NCBI RefSeq assembly: GCF_003651225.1 | Contig: NZ_RCDB01000001.1 | Coordinates: 124,001-188,000 of the forward strand | Direction: 5' to 3' | DNA length: 64,000 nt | Source of the DNA: Microbacterium telephonicum | GTDB lineage: Bacteria > Actinomycetota > Actinomycetes > Actinomycetales > Microbacteriaceae | Shown: positions 32,464-43,717 of the stretch, piece by piece | Layout of the letters: each line of letters opens with the position of its first letter | Numbering within the stretch: the first letter of the stretch is position 1 | Notes under the pieces: generated by a model | Told to the model about the DNA's origin: nothing | Seen by the model: the letters and a program-made list of their open reading frames with translations, nothing else | Databases searched by the model: none | Position numbers and translations under genes: made by a program

Positions 32464-34650
32464 TCACATCAGCTTCGTGGACTCGATCGCTTCGGCGAGT
32501 CCACGGTTGAAGGCGATCAGGGGGCGTCGGAGCACGAGCCCCAGCAGCAGGATCGGCACGAGGAACAACAGCAGCAGGCCCAGCGAGATCCAGTAGTCGC
32601 CCGCGTAGATGCCGGCGATCGCGGCGCGGATCGCGTTGATGGCGTGCGTGGCCGGCAGATATGGACTGATGTTCTGGAACCAGGTCGGCAGCAGCTGCAG
32701 CGGGTAGGCGCCGCCCGATCCGGAGATCTGGATGACCAGCAGCAGCACCGACAGCGCCTTGCCCGCATTGCCGAAGGCGACCACGAACGTGTAGCTGATC
32801 AGGGTGAACACGAGCGAGGTGATCCAACACGCCAGCAGCAGCAGGAACGGATGGACCGCCTGCACCTGGATGAACAGGATCAGCCCGAGTGCGATGAGCG
32901 TGCTCTGCGCGAGCCCCAGCAGCGAGAAGACACCGTAGCGGCCGAGGTACTTCTGCGTGGGCGAGAGTTCCGGCCGGTCGGGCAGGGCCGAGGCCTTCAC
33001 GTCGACGCGGATCGCGACCGTCATCAGCAGGGAGCCGACCCAGAGCGCCAGCACGACGTACAGGGGAGCCATCGCGGCACCGAAGCTCACCACCGAGAAC
33101 ACGGCGGTGCGCTCGACGGCGATCGGTTCGGCCAGCGACGTGGCCAGGACGCTCGGGTCGGAGCCGATCGCGTCTTCCAGCGCGCTCAGGTCGCCGGTGT
33201 CGGCCGCCGAGGCCAGCGCCGCGGCGAGCGTGTCGAAATTCGCGGCGGCCTCTTCCAGACCGGTCGAGATCTTCTCGGTCGCCGTCTGCGCCTCCGTCAG
33301 TGCGCCCGAGATCGTCGCGGCCCCGCCGGAGAGGTCGGAGGAGATGGCGGCCAGGTCGGACGTGATCGAAGACACGTCGGAGCCGATCGTCGACAGTGTC
33401 GAGGAGAGCTGGTCCAACTGCGGCTGCAGTCCGCTGCTGTACGCGTCCTGCGCATCCTGGATGGCCTGCTTCGCCTCGGCGATGACCGCGGAGATCTCCG
33501 TGTGCGCCGACTGGACGGTCTGGTTGCCGGCGGCGAGGTCGGCACCGGCCTGCGCAAGGCTGGCATGGACGACCTGCTGGCGTGCGATCGCGGTGTCGAT
33601 GCCGGACAGCAGGGTCGCGAGGGCAGGCTGCGCGCTCTCGGGCAGCAGCGGGCCGATCTCGGTGGCCAGAGTGCTGCGGACGGCGGTGAACTCGTCGATC
33701 TGGGTCTGCACCCGGTCGGCGAGCGTGTCGATCACGTCGACCTGCGCCGACGTCAGCGAATCGCCGGTGGAGAACAGTGCGTCGATGCTCGTGGCCACCG
33801 CGTCGTATCCGGATGCCGTCTGCGCCAGCGCGGCCGACAGCGACGACGACGCGGAGGTCAGAGTCGAGGTGAGCGAGTCGACGGCATCCGATCCGCTGCC
33901 GACCGCGCCGGAGACGTCCTGGAAGCTCGACCGGGAGGCGTCGATGAGCGCGTCGGCGCTGTCGACCAGGGGGATGGTCGACTGGATGAGCGCCGTGAAC
34001 ATGTCGGCGGTCTGGGCGCCGGCACGCAGCTGGGTCGCCACCGCGCCGACGTTCGATTCCAGGCGCGTGAGGGCGAGCTGGGTGTCGGCGTCGGTGAGGT
34101 AGTCGGACAGCGACGAGACCAGGCCCAGGGCGACCTCGCTGATCGTCTCGGTGAACACCTCGTTGATCTGCGTCGAGACGCCTTCCGCACCCTGATCGGT
34201 GACCTTGGGGGCCAGTGCGTTCTTCTTCTGGTTCGTGTAGTACGCGATGGAGGTGCGTTCGCCGCCGTCCGCGAAGAAGGTCAGCATGTCCGCGCTGAAG
34301 GACTCCGGCAGCACGAGCGCGGCGTAGTAATCGCCCGAGCGGGTGCCGTCGATCGCGTCCTCCTCGGTGGTGAACACCCACTCGAGGTCGTCGTTCGCAC
34401 GCAGGGCGGAGATGACCTGCTCGCCCACGTTGATGCGGACCGGGATCAGGTCGCTCTCGTACCCGGCATCCGTGCTCGCGACGGCCACCTTCAGGTTCTT
34501 GGTGTTGGAGAACGGATCCCAGCTCGCGATGACGTTGAACCAGGTGAACAGCGAGGGGATGACGACGAGGCCGAACAGCACGACGATCGCCATGACGTTG
34601 CTGGTGGCGTGGCGCAGGTCGCGCCGGGTCAGTCGGAGGATGTCCTTCAT
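32464..34650 (-). CDS. YhgE/Pip-type membrane protein (second of pair)
   Basis: A 728-residue YhgE/Pip protein. The ABC2-type permease fold is split: one N-terminal membrane segment (about 18-40, ending SLFTWFNVIASWDPF), a large extracellular coiled-coil region (about 60-520, many Ser/Thr/Ala heptads), then five C-terminal membrane segments (about 535-715). The family includes Lactococcus Pip (phage infection protein) and relatives of EsaA of type VII secretion; the transported substrate is not established. It overlaps the upstream paralog by 4 nt (ATGC/TGA). Confidence 0.88.
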   Translation of the reverse strand: MKDILRLTRRDLRHATSNVMAIVVLFGLVVIPSLFTWFNVIASWDPFSNTKNLKVAVASTDAGYESDLIPVRINVGEQVISALRANDDLEWVFTTEEDAIDGTRSGDYYAALVLPESFSADMLTFFADGGERTSIAYYTNQKKNALAPKVTDQGAEGVSTQINEVFTETISEVALGLVSSLSDYLTDADTQLALTRLESNVGAVATQLRAGAQTADMFTALIQSTIPLVDSADALIDASRSSFQDVSGAVGSGSDAVDSLTSTLTSASSSLSAALAQTASGYDAVATSIDALFSTGDSLTSAQVDVIDTLADRVQTQIDEFTAVRSTLATEIGPLLPESAQPALATLLSGIDTAIARQQVVHASLAQAGADLAAGNQTVQSAHTEISAVIAEAKQAIQDAQDAYSSGLQPQLDQLSSTLSTIGSDVSSITSDLAAISSDLSGGAATISGALTEAQTATEKISTGLEEAAANFDTLAAALASAADTGDLSALEDAIGSDPSVLATSLAEPIAVERTAVFSVVSFGAAMAPLYVVLALWVGSLLMTVAIRVDVKASALPDRPELSPTQKYLGRYGVFSLLGLAQSTLIALGLILFIQVQAVHPFLLLLACWITSLVFTLISYTFVVAFGNAGKALSVLLLVIQISGSGGAYPLQLLPTWFQNISPYLPATHAINAIRAAIAGIYAGDYWISLGLLLLFLVPILLLGLVLRRPLIAFNRGLAEAIESTKLM

Positions 34651-37208
34651 GCGTGTGCACCCCCTTCCGCGTGCGCGTGGTGATCTCGGACGAGCTCCTG
34701 CCGCAGGTGCTCGTCGTCGAGGCCGCCGACCTCGGCGGACAGCTCGAAGCTCTGCTTGATGTACTCGATGGTCACGAGGAAGCCGATCAGCAGTAGGCAC
34801 CACAGCACCCAGATGCCCAGGAGCCACGCCTTTCCGCCGGGCAGCAGCCAGGCCACGATGCCCAGCACGGCGAGGCCGGCCGCGCCCGTCAGTGTCGTGA
34901 TCCGCAGGAACGTGGGGTAGTGGTGACGGAAGCGCTCGGCGCGCTCTGCGAGGCTGTCGCGGTATTCGCGGCGGTTCGAGAGGGCCTGCAGCACGTCGCG
35001 GAGGCGGTAGGAGTTGCCCCCGACCTGGACGTTCTCGCTGACCAGCAGGTCGGTTGCGGCGACCTCGCGGTTGAACATGCGGTTGAAGTTCGTGAGGCGG
35101 CTGCGCAGCACGAGGCCGAGGATGAAGGCGAGCACGACGAAAATCGCGAGCGTGCCGAGGTACTTCCAGTAGTGCGCTCCGTAGAAGCCGCCGATCGTCT
35201 CCCGGAAGGCGTCGATGCCGTAGGTGAAGGGGAGGAACGGGTAGATGGTGCGGAAGAAGCCGGGCATCATCTCGATCGGGTACAGGCCCGAGGCGCCGGG
35301 GATCTGCATGATCACGAGGAGGATCGCCAGGCCTCGTCCGACATGGCCGAAGGCGACGCACAGGGCGTAGATGATGCTCAGATACGCCAGGCCGACGAGC
35401 ACCCCGGTGCCGACGAACGCGACGGCGCTGACGGTCTGCACTCCGATGATGAGGTTTCCGATCGTCACGATCAGCGCCTGCAGCGTGACCATGCCGGCCA
35501 GCAGCAGGAACCGCCCGAGGTAGGCCTCGCGCACCGTGATGTCCTCGATCCCCTCCGTGTCGACCTCGACCTTGAAGATGACCATCAGCACGAAGGCGCC
35601 GATCCACAGCGACAGGTTGGTGAACAGCGCCGCCATCGCCGACCCGTAGGTGTCGACGGGGAAGACGTCGACCTCGGACACCTCGACGGGGGAGGCGACG
35701 AAATCCGCGATCTGCGCCTTATCGAGTCCGGTCAGGGTGCTCAGCGCGCTCATCGCGGAGGCCGAACCGAGCGCGAGCACGTCGGTGCGGGCGGTGGAGA
35801 TGCCGGTCTGGATGCCCTCGAGGTTGCCGTCGAGGCTCTCGAGTGCGGCGACCGTGGTCACGAGCTGGTCGTCCAGCGCACCGAGCAGCGTGCCGGCCTG
35901 GGCCAGCTGGGTCTGCTGGGCGGACAGTGCCGCCGAGAACGCGCCGGCGCTGGTCGACAGCGCCGACATCGCCTGGTTGAGGGCCGGGACGGTCGTCATC
36001 AGCAGTGAGCGGATGCCGGAGGCCGAGCTCTTCGCATCCTGCACGGCCGCGTCGAGCGCATCGGCGGCGGACTGCAGCGCCGCCGTGGAGGCGGCCGCGT
36101 CGGAGTTGAGGTCGGACAGCTGCGTCAGGAGATCCTGGTCGGCCTGGTTGCGGGACTGCAGCTGCGTGATCACCTCCGTGAGACGTGCCGTGACGGTGGG
36201 GTCGAGCGAGGCGTCGTCCACGAGCGCCTGCAGACGGGCGATCGCGTCGGCGTTGGCGGCAACCACCGCCGTCATGCCGGCGATCGCCGAGTCCACCTGC
36301 ACGCCCGCCTGATCGAAGGCCTGCGTGAGCGCCGTGACCGACACGTGCGCCTGCGCGGAGGCGTCGGCCAGCAGCGTCGCACCGTCGACGTAGGCGGAGG
36401 TCGCGGCATCCGTGAAGGCGACGACCTGCTGCTGGGCCTCGCTGATGATCGACTGGGCCTGCGCGATCGCCGTCTGGACGTCGGAGAGCGTCGCGTCGAT
36501 GTCGTCGAGGGCGCCCTGCGCCGACGAGAGCGTGGAGCGGGCGTCGCCGAGACCGCTCGCCAGCTGCCCGATGTCCTCGCGCGCCGACGTGATCGTCGCG
36601 GTCGCCTCGTCGAAGGCGTTGAGGGTGTCGTCGCGGGCGTTGAGCAGACGCAGCTCGGTGTCCTCGCCGGCATCCTTGAGGATCTCGGTCACGGCTTCGG
36701 CGACCTGGCCGCGGAAGCTGCTGGTGATCTGATCGTCGATGCCGGAGGCGCCGGCGTCGGTGATCTTGGGCGCGATGGCGCTCGCCTTCTCGTTGACGTA
36801 GTACCGCAGCGTCGGCTGCGTGAAATCGCCCGAGGTGATGCTGAGCAGGTTGGCGCTGAAGTCGGCGGGGATGACGATCGCCGCATAGACGTCACCGGAG
36901 CGGACGGCGGCCTGGGCTTCGTCCTCGTCCATGAACTGCCAGCCGAGCTGGGTGTCGTCGGCGAGCTGGTCGACGACCTGAGCGCCGACGTCGAGTGAGC
37001 CGGTCAGTTCAGAAGTCGATCCCTCGTCGAGGTTGACGACGGCGACGCCGATGTTCTCCGTGTTCGCGTACGGGTCCCAGAACGCGTTGATGTTGAACCA
37101 GGCGTACAGCGCGGGGGTGATGAGCACGCCGACGACGATGACCCACGCCTTGCGTTGGTGGAAGAGTCGCCCAACGTCCCTCGTGAAGATACGCCAGCTG
37201 TTTCGCAC
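34647..37208 (-). CDS. YhgE/Pip-type membrane protein (first of pair)
   Basis: An 853-residue paralog with the same plan: N-terminal membrane segment (about 20-42, LITPALYAWFNINAFWDPYA), a long extracellular coiled-coil domain (to about 570) and five membrane segments. It differs by a C-terminal addition of about 130 residues (helical, with two further membrane segments and a His-rich end). The start is taken as GTG 37208 because -10 TACGAT (37220-37215) lies exactly 6 nt upstream, making the mRNA leaderless and the protein begin MRNSWRIFTRDVGRLF, as in the family. An ATG at 37229 is the alternative. The TetR-type operator overlaps its -35 region. Confidence 0.87.
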   Translation of the reverse strand: MRNSWRIFTRDVGRLFHQRKAWVIVVGVLITPALYAWFNINAFWDPYANTENIGVAVVNLDEGSTSELTGSLDVGAQVVDQLADDTQLGWQFMDEDEAQAAVRSGDVYAAIVIPADFSANLLSITSGDFTQPTLRYYVNEKASAIAPKITDAGASGIDDQITSSFRGQVAEAVTEILKDAGEDTELRLLNARDDTLNAFDEATATITSAREDIGQLASGLGDARSTLSSAQGALDDIDATLSDVQTAIAQAQSIISEAQQQVVAFTDAATSAYVDGATLLADASAQAHVSVTALTQAFDQAGVQVDSAIAGMTAVVAANADAIARLQALVDDASLDPTVTARLTEVITQLQSRNQADQDLLTQLSDLNSDAAASTAALQSAADALDAAVQDAKSSASGIRSLLMTTVPALNQAMSALSTSAGAFSAALSAQQTQLAQAGTLLGALDDQLVTTVAALESLDGNLEGIQTGISTARTDVLALGSASAMSALSTLTGLDKAQIADFVASPVEVSEVDVFPVDTYGSAMAALFTNLSLWIGAFVLMVIFKVEVDTEGIEDITVREAYLGRFLLLAGMVTLQALIVTIGNLIIGVQTVSAVAFVGTGVLVGLAYLSIIYALCVAFGHVGRGLAILLVIMQIPGASGLYPIEMMPGFFRTIYPFLPFTYGIDAFRETIGGFYGAHYWKYLGTLAIFVVLAFILGLVLRSRLTNFNRMFNREVAATDLLVSENVQVGGNSYRLRDVLQALSNRREYRDSLAERAERFRHHYPTFLRITTLTGAAGLAVLGIVAWLLPGGKAWLLGIWVLWCLLLIGFLVTIEYIKQSFELSAEVGGLDDEHLRQELVRDHHAHAEGGAHA

Positions 37209-37228
37209 CTGTGGATCGTACACGATCA

Positions 37229-37244
37229 TGCACACCGTTGTGCA
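37229..37244. promoter_or_regulatory. TetR-type operator upstream of the YhgE operon
   Basis: TGCACACCGTTGTGCA is a perfect inverted repeat (TGCACA-CCGT-TGTGCA). On the minus strand it covers the -35 position relative to -10 TACGAT (37220-37215). A second imperfect palindrome, GATCGTACACGATC (37214-37227), includes the -10 itself. The TetR gene is the last gene of the operon, so autoregulation is likely. Confidence 0.65.
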
Positions 37245-37269
37245 CTTTCGTTGATACGAGCGGTGCGGG

Positions 37270-38772
<1,503 letters not shown>

Positions 38773-39435
38773 TCAGCCGATCGTGACCGCGGTGATGTCG
38801 ACGGGCGTCGCGGGGGCGATGCCGTCGTCGGCGAGCCCGGCGGCCGCGACCTGCCGTACCACCCCGACGCCGGACTCGTCGACGTGGCCGAAGACGGTGT
38901 AGGCGGCGGGGAGCTGCGTGTCTTCGTAGACGATGAAGAACTGCGAGCCGTTGGTGTCGGGACCGGCGTTGGCCATCGCGAGGGTGCCGGCCGGGTAGGT
39001 CTCGGTGCCGTCGAGCTCGTCGGCGTAGCGGTATCCGGGGCCGCCGCGGCCGGTCGCGGAGGGGTCGCCGCACTGCAGCACGAAGATGCCCTCGGTGGTG
39101 AGTCGGTGGCACGTCGTGCCGTCGAAGTAGCCCTGCTCGGCCAGCGACACGAAGCTGCCGACGGTGCACGGGGTGCGGTCGGCGTCGAGGGTGAGCTGGA
39201 GCTCGCCCGCCGAGGTCTGCAGCGTCGCCGAGACCTCACCCGACACGGTGGGTTCGGCGGGAGGGGCGTCGACTTCGCGCACGCCGCCCGCGGCCTCGGC
39301 GTAGGTGCAACCGGATGCGGCCGGCGTCTGCGTCGTGGCGGGAGCCGATGCGGCGGGCTCGGTCTGCCCGGCGCAGGCGGTGAGGGTCAGCAGGAGGCCG
39401 GCCGCAGCCGCGGCGGCGAGGAGGCGAGCACGCAT
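38773..39435 (-). CDS. secreted peptidyl-prolyl isomerase lipoprotein (cyclophilin type)
   Basis: A 220-residue cyclophilin exported as a lipoprotein: signal peptide 1-20 ends in the lipobox LTAC with C21 as lipidation site, then a Thr/Pro-rich linker. The catalytic domain (about 65-220) shows [40 protein letters not shown] and YTVFGHV. It would act on folding outside the membrane, unlike the cytoplasmic paralog at 2799-3356. The ATG at 39435 is leaderless (TAGGCT 39447-39442, 6 nt upstream). Confidence 0.93.
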   Translation of the reverse strand: MRARLLAAAAAAGLLLTLTACAGQTEPAASAPATTQTPAASGCTYAEAAGGVREVDAPPAEPTVSGEVSATLQTSAGELQLTLDADRTPCTVGSFVSLAEQGYFDGTTCHRLTTEGIFVLQCGDPSATGRGGPGYRYADELDGTETYPAGTLAMANAGPDTNGSQFFIVYEDTQLPAAYTVFGHVDESGVGVVRQVAAAGLADDGIAPATPVDITAVTIG

Positions 39436-39478
39436 GCCCCCAGCCTACGAGCCCCGGGTGTGCGCACCGCGGCGCGCG

Positions 39479-40573
39479 TCAGACCTCGGCGGGGCGGTCG
39501 GGGAAGGCGGCGGCCACGGCGGGGTGGGCGATGCGACCCGAGTGGGTGCTGAGGCCCCCGGCGAGGGCGGGGTCGGCGGCGACGGCATCCGCCCAGCCGC
39601 GGTCGGCGATCGCGAGCGCGTAGGGGAGGGTCGCGTTGGTGAGCGCGGGGGTCGAGGTCGCGGCGGCGGCGCCCGGCATGTTCGCGACGCAGTAGAAGAT
39701 CGAGCGCTCCACGGGGAAGGTGGGGTCTTCGTGGGTCGTCGGATGCGAGTCCTCGAAGCAGCCGCCCTGGTCGATCGCGATGTCGACGAGCACGCTGCCG
39801 GGCTGCATGCCCGCCACCATCTCGCGGGTCACCAGCCGCGGGGCCTTGGCACCGGGCACGAGCACGGCGCCGATCACGAGGTCGGCCTCGGTGACGGCGC
39901 GTTCGATCTCGTAGGCGCTGGAGGCGACGGTCTTCACCGCGCCGCGGTACTGGGCGTCGACCTCGCGCAGGCGCGGCAGCGACAGGTCGAGCACGGTGAC
40001 GTCGGCGCCCATCCCGACCGCCTGCGCGACGGCGTTGCCGCCGGAGATGCCCGCCCCGATGACGGCGACCTTCGCGGGCCGCACGCCGGGCACCCCGCCC
40101 AGCAGCGAGCCGCGGCCGCCCTGGGAGCCGAGCAGGTGGTAGCCGCCGACGAGCACCGACAGGCGGCCGGCGACCTCGCTCATCGGCGCGAGCAGCGGCA
40201 GCGAGCGGTCGGGCAGCTGCACCGTCTCGTAGGCGATCGCGGTGGTGCCGGCATCCAGCAGTGCGTCGACGAGCGCCGGGTCGGCGGCCAAGTGCAGGTA
40301 GGTGAAGAGGGTGAGGTCGGCGCGCAGGTACCCGTACTCGCTTTCGACCGGCTCCTTGACCTTCATGACGAGCGGAGCGGCCCACGCCTCCGCCGCCGTG
40401 CCGAGCGTCGCGCCGGCGGCGGCGTACTGCTGGTCGGTGAGCGCGCTGCCGAGCCCGGCCCCCGACTGCACGATGACCTCGTGACCGCGGCGAGTGAATT
40501 CGCGCACTCCGGCGGGGGTGATCGCGACGCGGTACTCGTGGTTCTTGATCTCGGTGGGGATGCCGATGCGCAT
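39479..40573 (-). CDS. ald: alanine dehydrogenase
   Basis: A 364-residue NAD-dependent enzyme interconverting alanine and pyruvate plus ammonia. The N-terminal [20 protein letters not shown], catalytic K73 (KVKEP) and H94 (YLHLA), the NAD-binding [10 protein letters not shown], and [14 protein letters not shown] are all family hallmarks. GAAGGAG lies 6-7 nt before the ATG. It is divergent from an Lrp-type gene that is the likely activator, as with ald and aldR in mycobacteria. Confidence 0.95.
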   Translation of the reverse strand: MRIGIPTEIKNHEYRVAITPAGVREFTRRGHEVIVQSGAGLGSALTDQQYAAAGATLGTAAEAWAAPLVMKVKEPVESEYGYLRADLTLFTYLHLAADPALVDALLDAGTTAIAYETVQLPDRSLPLLAPMSEVAGRLSVLVGGYHLLGSQGGRGSLLGGVPGVRPAKVAVIGAGISGGNAVAQAVGMGADVTVLDLSLPRLREVDAQYRGAVKTVASSAYEIERAVTEADLVIGAVLVPGAKAPRLVTREMVAGMQPGSVLVDIAIDQGGCFEDSHPTTHEDPTFPVERSIFYCVANMPGAAAATSTPALTNATLPYALAIADRGWADAVAADPALAGGLSTHSGRIAHPAVAAAFPDRPAEV

Positions 40574-40666
40574 GGCGCGCTCCTTCGTAGGGGCGTATCG
40601 AGTGGTGCTCACGGAAATGCGGGGAACGGGAGGAAGATACGACCGTTCTTGTGTCGACGGATGCTG

Positions 40667-40676
40667 TTCTGCAGAA
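40667..40676. promoter_or_regulatory. palindrome between ald and its Lrp-type regulator
   Basis: TTCTGCAGAA is a perfect 10-bp palindrome within the 136-nt divergent region (40574-40709), 33 nt before the regulator's start. It could be part of an Lrp/AldR binding site; Lrp proteins usually bind several such sites. Confidence 0.45.
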
Positions 40677-40709
40677 TCTGCGGAGACAGGACGTGATCTG
40701 GAGGAATCT

Positions 40710-41261
40710 ATGACACAGGGCTCGCCATCCGACCCCACCCCGAAGGATCGTGGAGCCGGCCGCACGCGACGCATCGACGACCTCGATGAACGCATCCTCT
40801 GGGAGCTCAACCGCGACGCCGACCTCACCAACCAGGCGCTGGCCGACCGCCTGCGCGTGTCGCCCTCGACGACCCTCGCCCGGATGAAGGCGCTGCGCGA
40901 GGCCGGCATCCTCGGCACGGCGCACGCGACGGTCGACTACGGTGCGCTGGGGCTCCCGCTGCAGGCGATCGTCGCCGTGCGCCTGCGCGCCCAGGCACGC
41001 CCCGCCATCCGCACGTATGCCGAGCGCGTCATCCGCCTGCCGAACGTGCTCAACATCTTCTTCCTCGGCGGCCAGACCGACTTCCTCATCCACGTCGTCA
41101 CGCGCTCTCCCGAGCAGCTGCGCGACTTCGTCGCCTCACGACTGAGCATGGACCCCGCCGTCGCGTCGACCGAGACCCAGATCGTCTTCGACTGGCTGCG
41201 CAGCGAGGACCGCCCCACCGCCACGGAGGGCTTCGACGAACTGCGCGATCCGATCGAGTGA
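40710..41261 (+). CDS. Lrp/AsnC-family regulator, likely controlling ald
   Basis: A 183-residue Lrp/AsnC protein with a winged HTH (about 22-72; [19 protein letters not shown]) and a C-terminal RAM ligand domain (about 85-165). A 20-residue basic N-terminal lead-in precedes the HTH. In mycobacteria the protein beside ald (AldR) binds amino acids and controls alanine use; the same role is inferred from gene order here. Ribosome binding site GGAGGA lies 5 nt before the ATG. Confidence 0.88.
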   Translation: MTQGSPSDPTPKDRGAGRTRRIDDLDERILWELNRDADLTNQALADRLRVSPSTTLARMKALREAGILGTAHATVDYGALGLPLQAIVAVRLRAQARPAIRTYAERVIRLPNVLNIFFLGGQTDFLIHVVTRSPEQLRDFVASRLSMDPAVASTETQIVFDWLRSEDRPTATEGFDELRDPIE

Positions 41262-41366
41262 CCCGCACGCACACGGCGGCCTCCCGCTGCAGGCGTCGTC
41301 GAACGGTGTGGCGGGCGTCCGCTCGATAGGATGGGGTGTAACCGTCCGATAACGGGGGAGTAGCCC

Positions 41367-42653
41367 ATGCCAGGCATCGTGATCGTCGGAGTGCAGTGGG
41401 GAGACGAGGGCAAGGGCAAAGCCACCGATCTCCTGGGTGAGCGCACCGACTGGGTCGTCAAGTTCAACGGCGGCAACAACGCCGGCCACACGGTGGTGAT
41501 CGGCGACGAGAAGTACGCGCTGCACCTGCTGCCCAGCGGCATCCTGTCGCCCGGGGTGAACGCGGTGATCGGCAACGGCGTCGTCATCGACCTCGAGGTG
41601 CTCTTCTACGAGCTCGAGGCGCTCGCCGCCCGCGGCGTCGACACGTCGCGCCTGCGCGTCAGCGCGAACGCCCACGTCATCACGCAGTACCACCGCACGC
41701 TCGACAAGGTCAGCGAGCGCTTCCTCGGCAAGCGGATGATCGGCACCACCGGGCGCGGCATCGGCCCCACCTACGCCGACAAGATCAACCGCGTCGGCAT
41801 CCGCATCCAGGACCTGTTCGACGAGAACATCCTGCGGCAGAAGGTCGAGGGCGCCCTCGACCAGAAGAACCACCTGCTCGTGAAGGTGTTCAACCGCCGC
41901 GCGATCACGGCCGACGAGATCGTCGACGACCTGCTCGCCTACACCGAGCGGCTGCGTCCGATGGTCGCCGACACCGGTCTGCTGCTCAACGAGGCCCTGG
42001 ATGCCGGCGACGTCGTCGTCTTCGAGGGCGGCCAGGCCACGATGCTCGACGTCGACCACGGCACCTACCCCTTCGTGACCTCGTCGTCGGCGACCGCCGG
42101 TGGCGCCTCGACGGGTTCGGGCGTCGGACCCAACCGCCTCGACCGCATCGTCGGCATCGTCAAGGCGTACACGACCCGCGTCGGCTCCGGCCCGTTCCCG
42201 ACCGAGCTGTTCGACGAGCAGGGCGAGTGGCTGCGCTCCCGCGGCTTCGAGTTCGGCACGACGACGGGTCGCCCCCGTCGTGTCGGCTGGTACGACGCGC
42301 CCGTGACCCGCTACGCGACGCGCGTCAACGGCATCACCGACCTCGTGCTGACGAAGCTCGACATCCTCACGGGCCTCGAGCAGATCCCGGTGTGCGTCGC
42401 CTACGACGTCGACGGTGAGCGCTTCGACGAGGTGCCCGTGAATCAGAGCGACTTCCACCACGCGACGCCGATCCTCGAGTACTTCCCGGGCTGGTCGGAG
42501 GACATCTCGACCGCACGCTCCTTCGACGAGCTGCCCCAGGCCGCGCAGGACTACGTGCTCGCGCTCGAGAAGATCAGCGGCACGCGCATCTCGGTGATCG
42601 GCGTGGGCGCGGCCCGCGACGCCGTCATCGTGCGCCACGACCTCGTCGACTGA
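41367..42653 (+). CDS. purA: adenylosuccinate synthetase
   Basis: A 428-residue enzyme of AMP synthesis, joining IMP and aspartate using GTP. The GDEGKGK loop is at 12-18 with catalytic D13, and H41 lies in [29 protein letters not shown] and [11 protein letters not shown] are conserved. A -10-like TAGGAT lies at 41327-41332, and GGGGGAG is 9 nt before the ATG. The lactonase-like gene follows after 13 nt. Confidence 0.97.
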   Translation: MPGIVIVGVQWGDEGKGKATDLLGERTDWVVKFNGGNNAGHTVVIGDEKYALHLLPSGILSPGVNAVIGNGVVIDLEVLFYELEALAARGVDTSRLRVSANAHVITQYHRTLDKVSERFLGKRMIGTTGRGIGPTYADKINRVGIRIQDLFDENILRQKVEGALDQKNHLLVKVFNRRAITADEIVDDLLAYTERLRPMVADTGLLLNEALDAGDVVVFEGGQATMLDVDHGTYPFVTSSSATAGGASTGSGVGPNRLDRIVGIVKAYTTRVGSGPFPTELFDEQGEWLRSRGFEFGTTTGRPRRVGWYDAPVTRYATRVNGITDLVLTKLDILTGLEQIPVCVAYDVDGERFDEVPVNQSDFHHATPILEYFPGWSEDISTARSFDELPQAAQDYVLALEKISGTRISVIGVGAARDAVIVRHDLVD

Positions 42654-42666
42654 CCTCGGCCGCGGT

Positions 42667-43704
42667 GTGGCTCGGCTCCTGATCGGCGGCTACGGCGCCG
42701 ACATGGACGGTGACGCGACCGGCGCGGGCCTGCTGCGCGCGGGCGCGGCCGACGAGACGCTCTCGGGCGGCGCGCTCGGATTCGGCGGCACGGCGTTCGC
42801 GGCCGCGTCACCGTCGTGGCTGGCGTGGCATCCCTCGCTCCCGATCGTCTACGCGGCCCTCGAAGGCGCCGGGGCCGTGCGGGCCTTCCGCCGGGTCGGC
42901 GAGGAGGCGTTCGAACCGGTCGGCGCCGCCGTCGAGGTGGGCGCGGGCATCTGCCACGTCGTGGCCGCGCCCGACGGCGGCTTCCTCATCGCCTCGTGCT
43001 ACGGCGACGGACGTGTCATGCGGGTGGCGCTCGATGCCGAGGGGCGGCTCGGCGCCGTCACCGCCGGCGAGGCGTCGACCGATCCGTACGCCGGTCGCGA
43101 GCCGGAACGTGCGCCCCATGCCCACCAGGCGCGTTTCGTGCCGGGCGGCGTGCTCGTGAGCTCGGACCTCGGGCACGATCAGGTGCGCATCTGGGACACC
43201 TCGCGCGGTGGAATGCGGCAGCGAGGTGTGGTCGCACTGCCGTTCGGGTCGGGCCCACGCCACACGGTGTGGCATCCGTCGGGGCATCTGTACGTCGTCA
43301 CCGAGTACTCGAACGAGGTCTTCGTGCTCGCGCCCGACCGCTTCGGCGCCTGGAGTCTCGTGGCGGGGACGCCGGTGTCCCCCGGCACGCTCGTCGGCGT
43401 GGACTACCCGGGAGAGATCTGCCTTTCACGCGACGCCCGGTTCGTCGTCGTCGGGGTGCGGGGGAGCAACACGCTCGCGAGCCTGCGCGTGGGCGGCACC
43501 GGCGCCGAGCTGTACCCCGTCGCCATGGTCGAATCCGGCGTCGACTGGCCGCGCCACCAGCTCGTGACCTACGACACCGTGCTCGTCGCCGGTCAGCGCT
43601 CGGGATCGGTGGCTTCGCTCACCCTCGATGAGCGCACCGGCGCTCCCGGGCGGGTGCGCCACCGCGTCGAGGTCCCGACCCCCACGCACCTGCTCCCGCT
43701 CTGA
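42667..43704 (+). CDS. lactonase-family seven-bladed beta-propeller protein
   Basis: A 345-residue protein of the 6-phosphogluconolactonase-like (YbhE/lactonase) beta-propeller family. Blade-like text includes PSWLAWHPSLPIVYAALEG, HAHQARFVPGGVLVSSDLG and GPRHTVWHPSGHLYVVTE. True YbhE enzymes hydrolyse 6-phosphogluconolactone, but many relatives have unknown substrates, so the activity is uncertain. The GTG start at 42667 is 13 nt after purA with no clear binding site, suggesting translation coupled to purA. Confidence 0.8.
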   Translation: MARLLIGGYGADMDGDATGAGLLRAGAADETLSGGALGFGGTAFAAASPSWLAWHPSLPIVYAALEGAGAVRAFRRVGEEAFEPVGAAVEVGAGICHVVAAPDGGFLIASCYGDGRVMRVALDAEGRLGAVTAGEASTDPYAGREPERAPHAHQARFVPGGVLVSSDLGHDQVRIWDTSRGGMRQRGVVALPFGSGPRHTVWHPSGHLYVVTEYSNEVFVLAPDRFGAWSLVAGTPVSPGTLVGVDYPGEICLSRDARFVVVGVRGSNTLASLRVGGTGAELYPVAMVESGVDWPRHQLVTYDTVLVAGQRSGSVASLTLDERTGAPGRVRHRVEVPTPTHLLPL

Positions 43705-43717
43705 CCTGCCGCCCCGG

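Noticed and set aside
37209..37229. ATG 37229 as start of the first YhgE gene
   Set aside because: It overlaps the operator and -10; GTG 37208 follows the -10 by 6 nt and gives the family's usual N-terminus.
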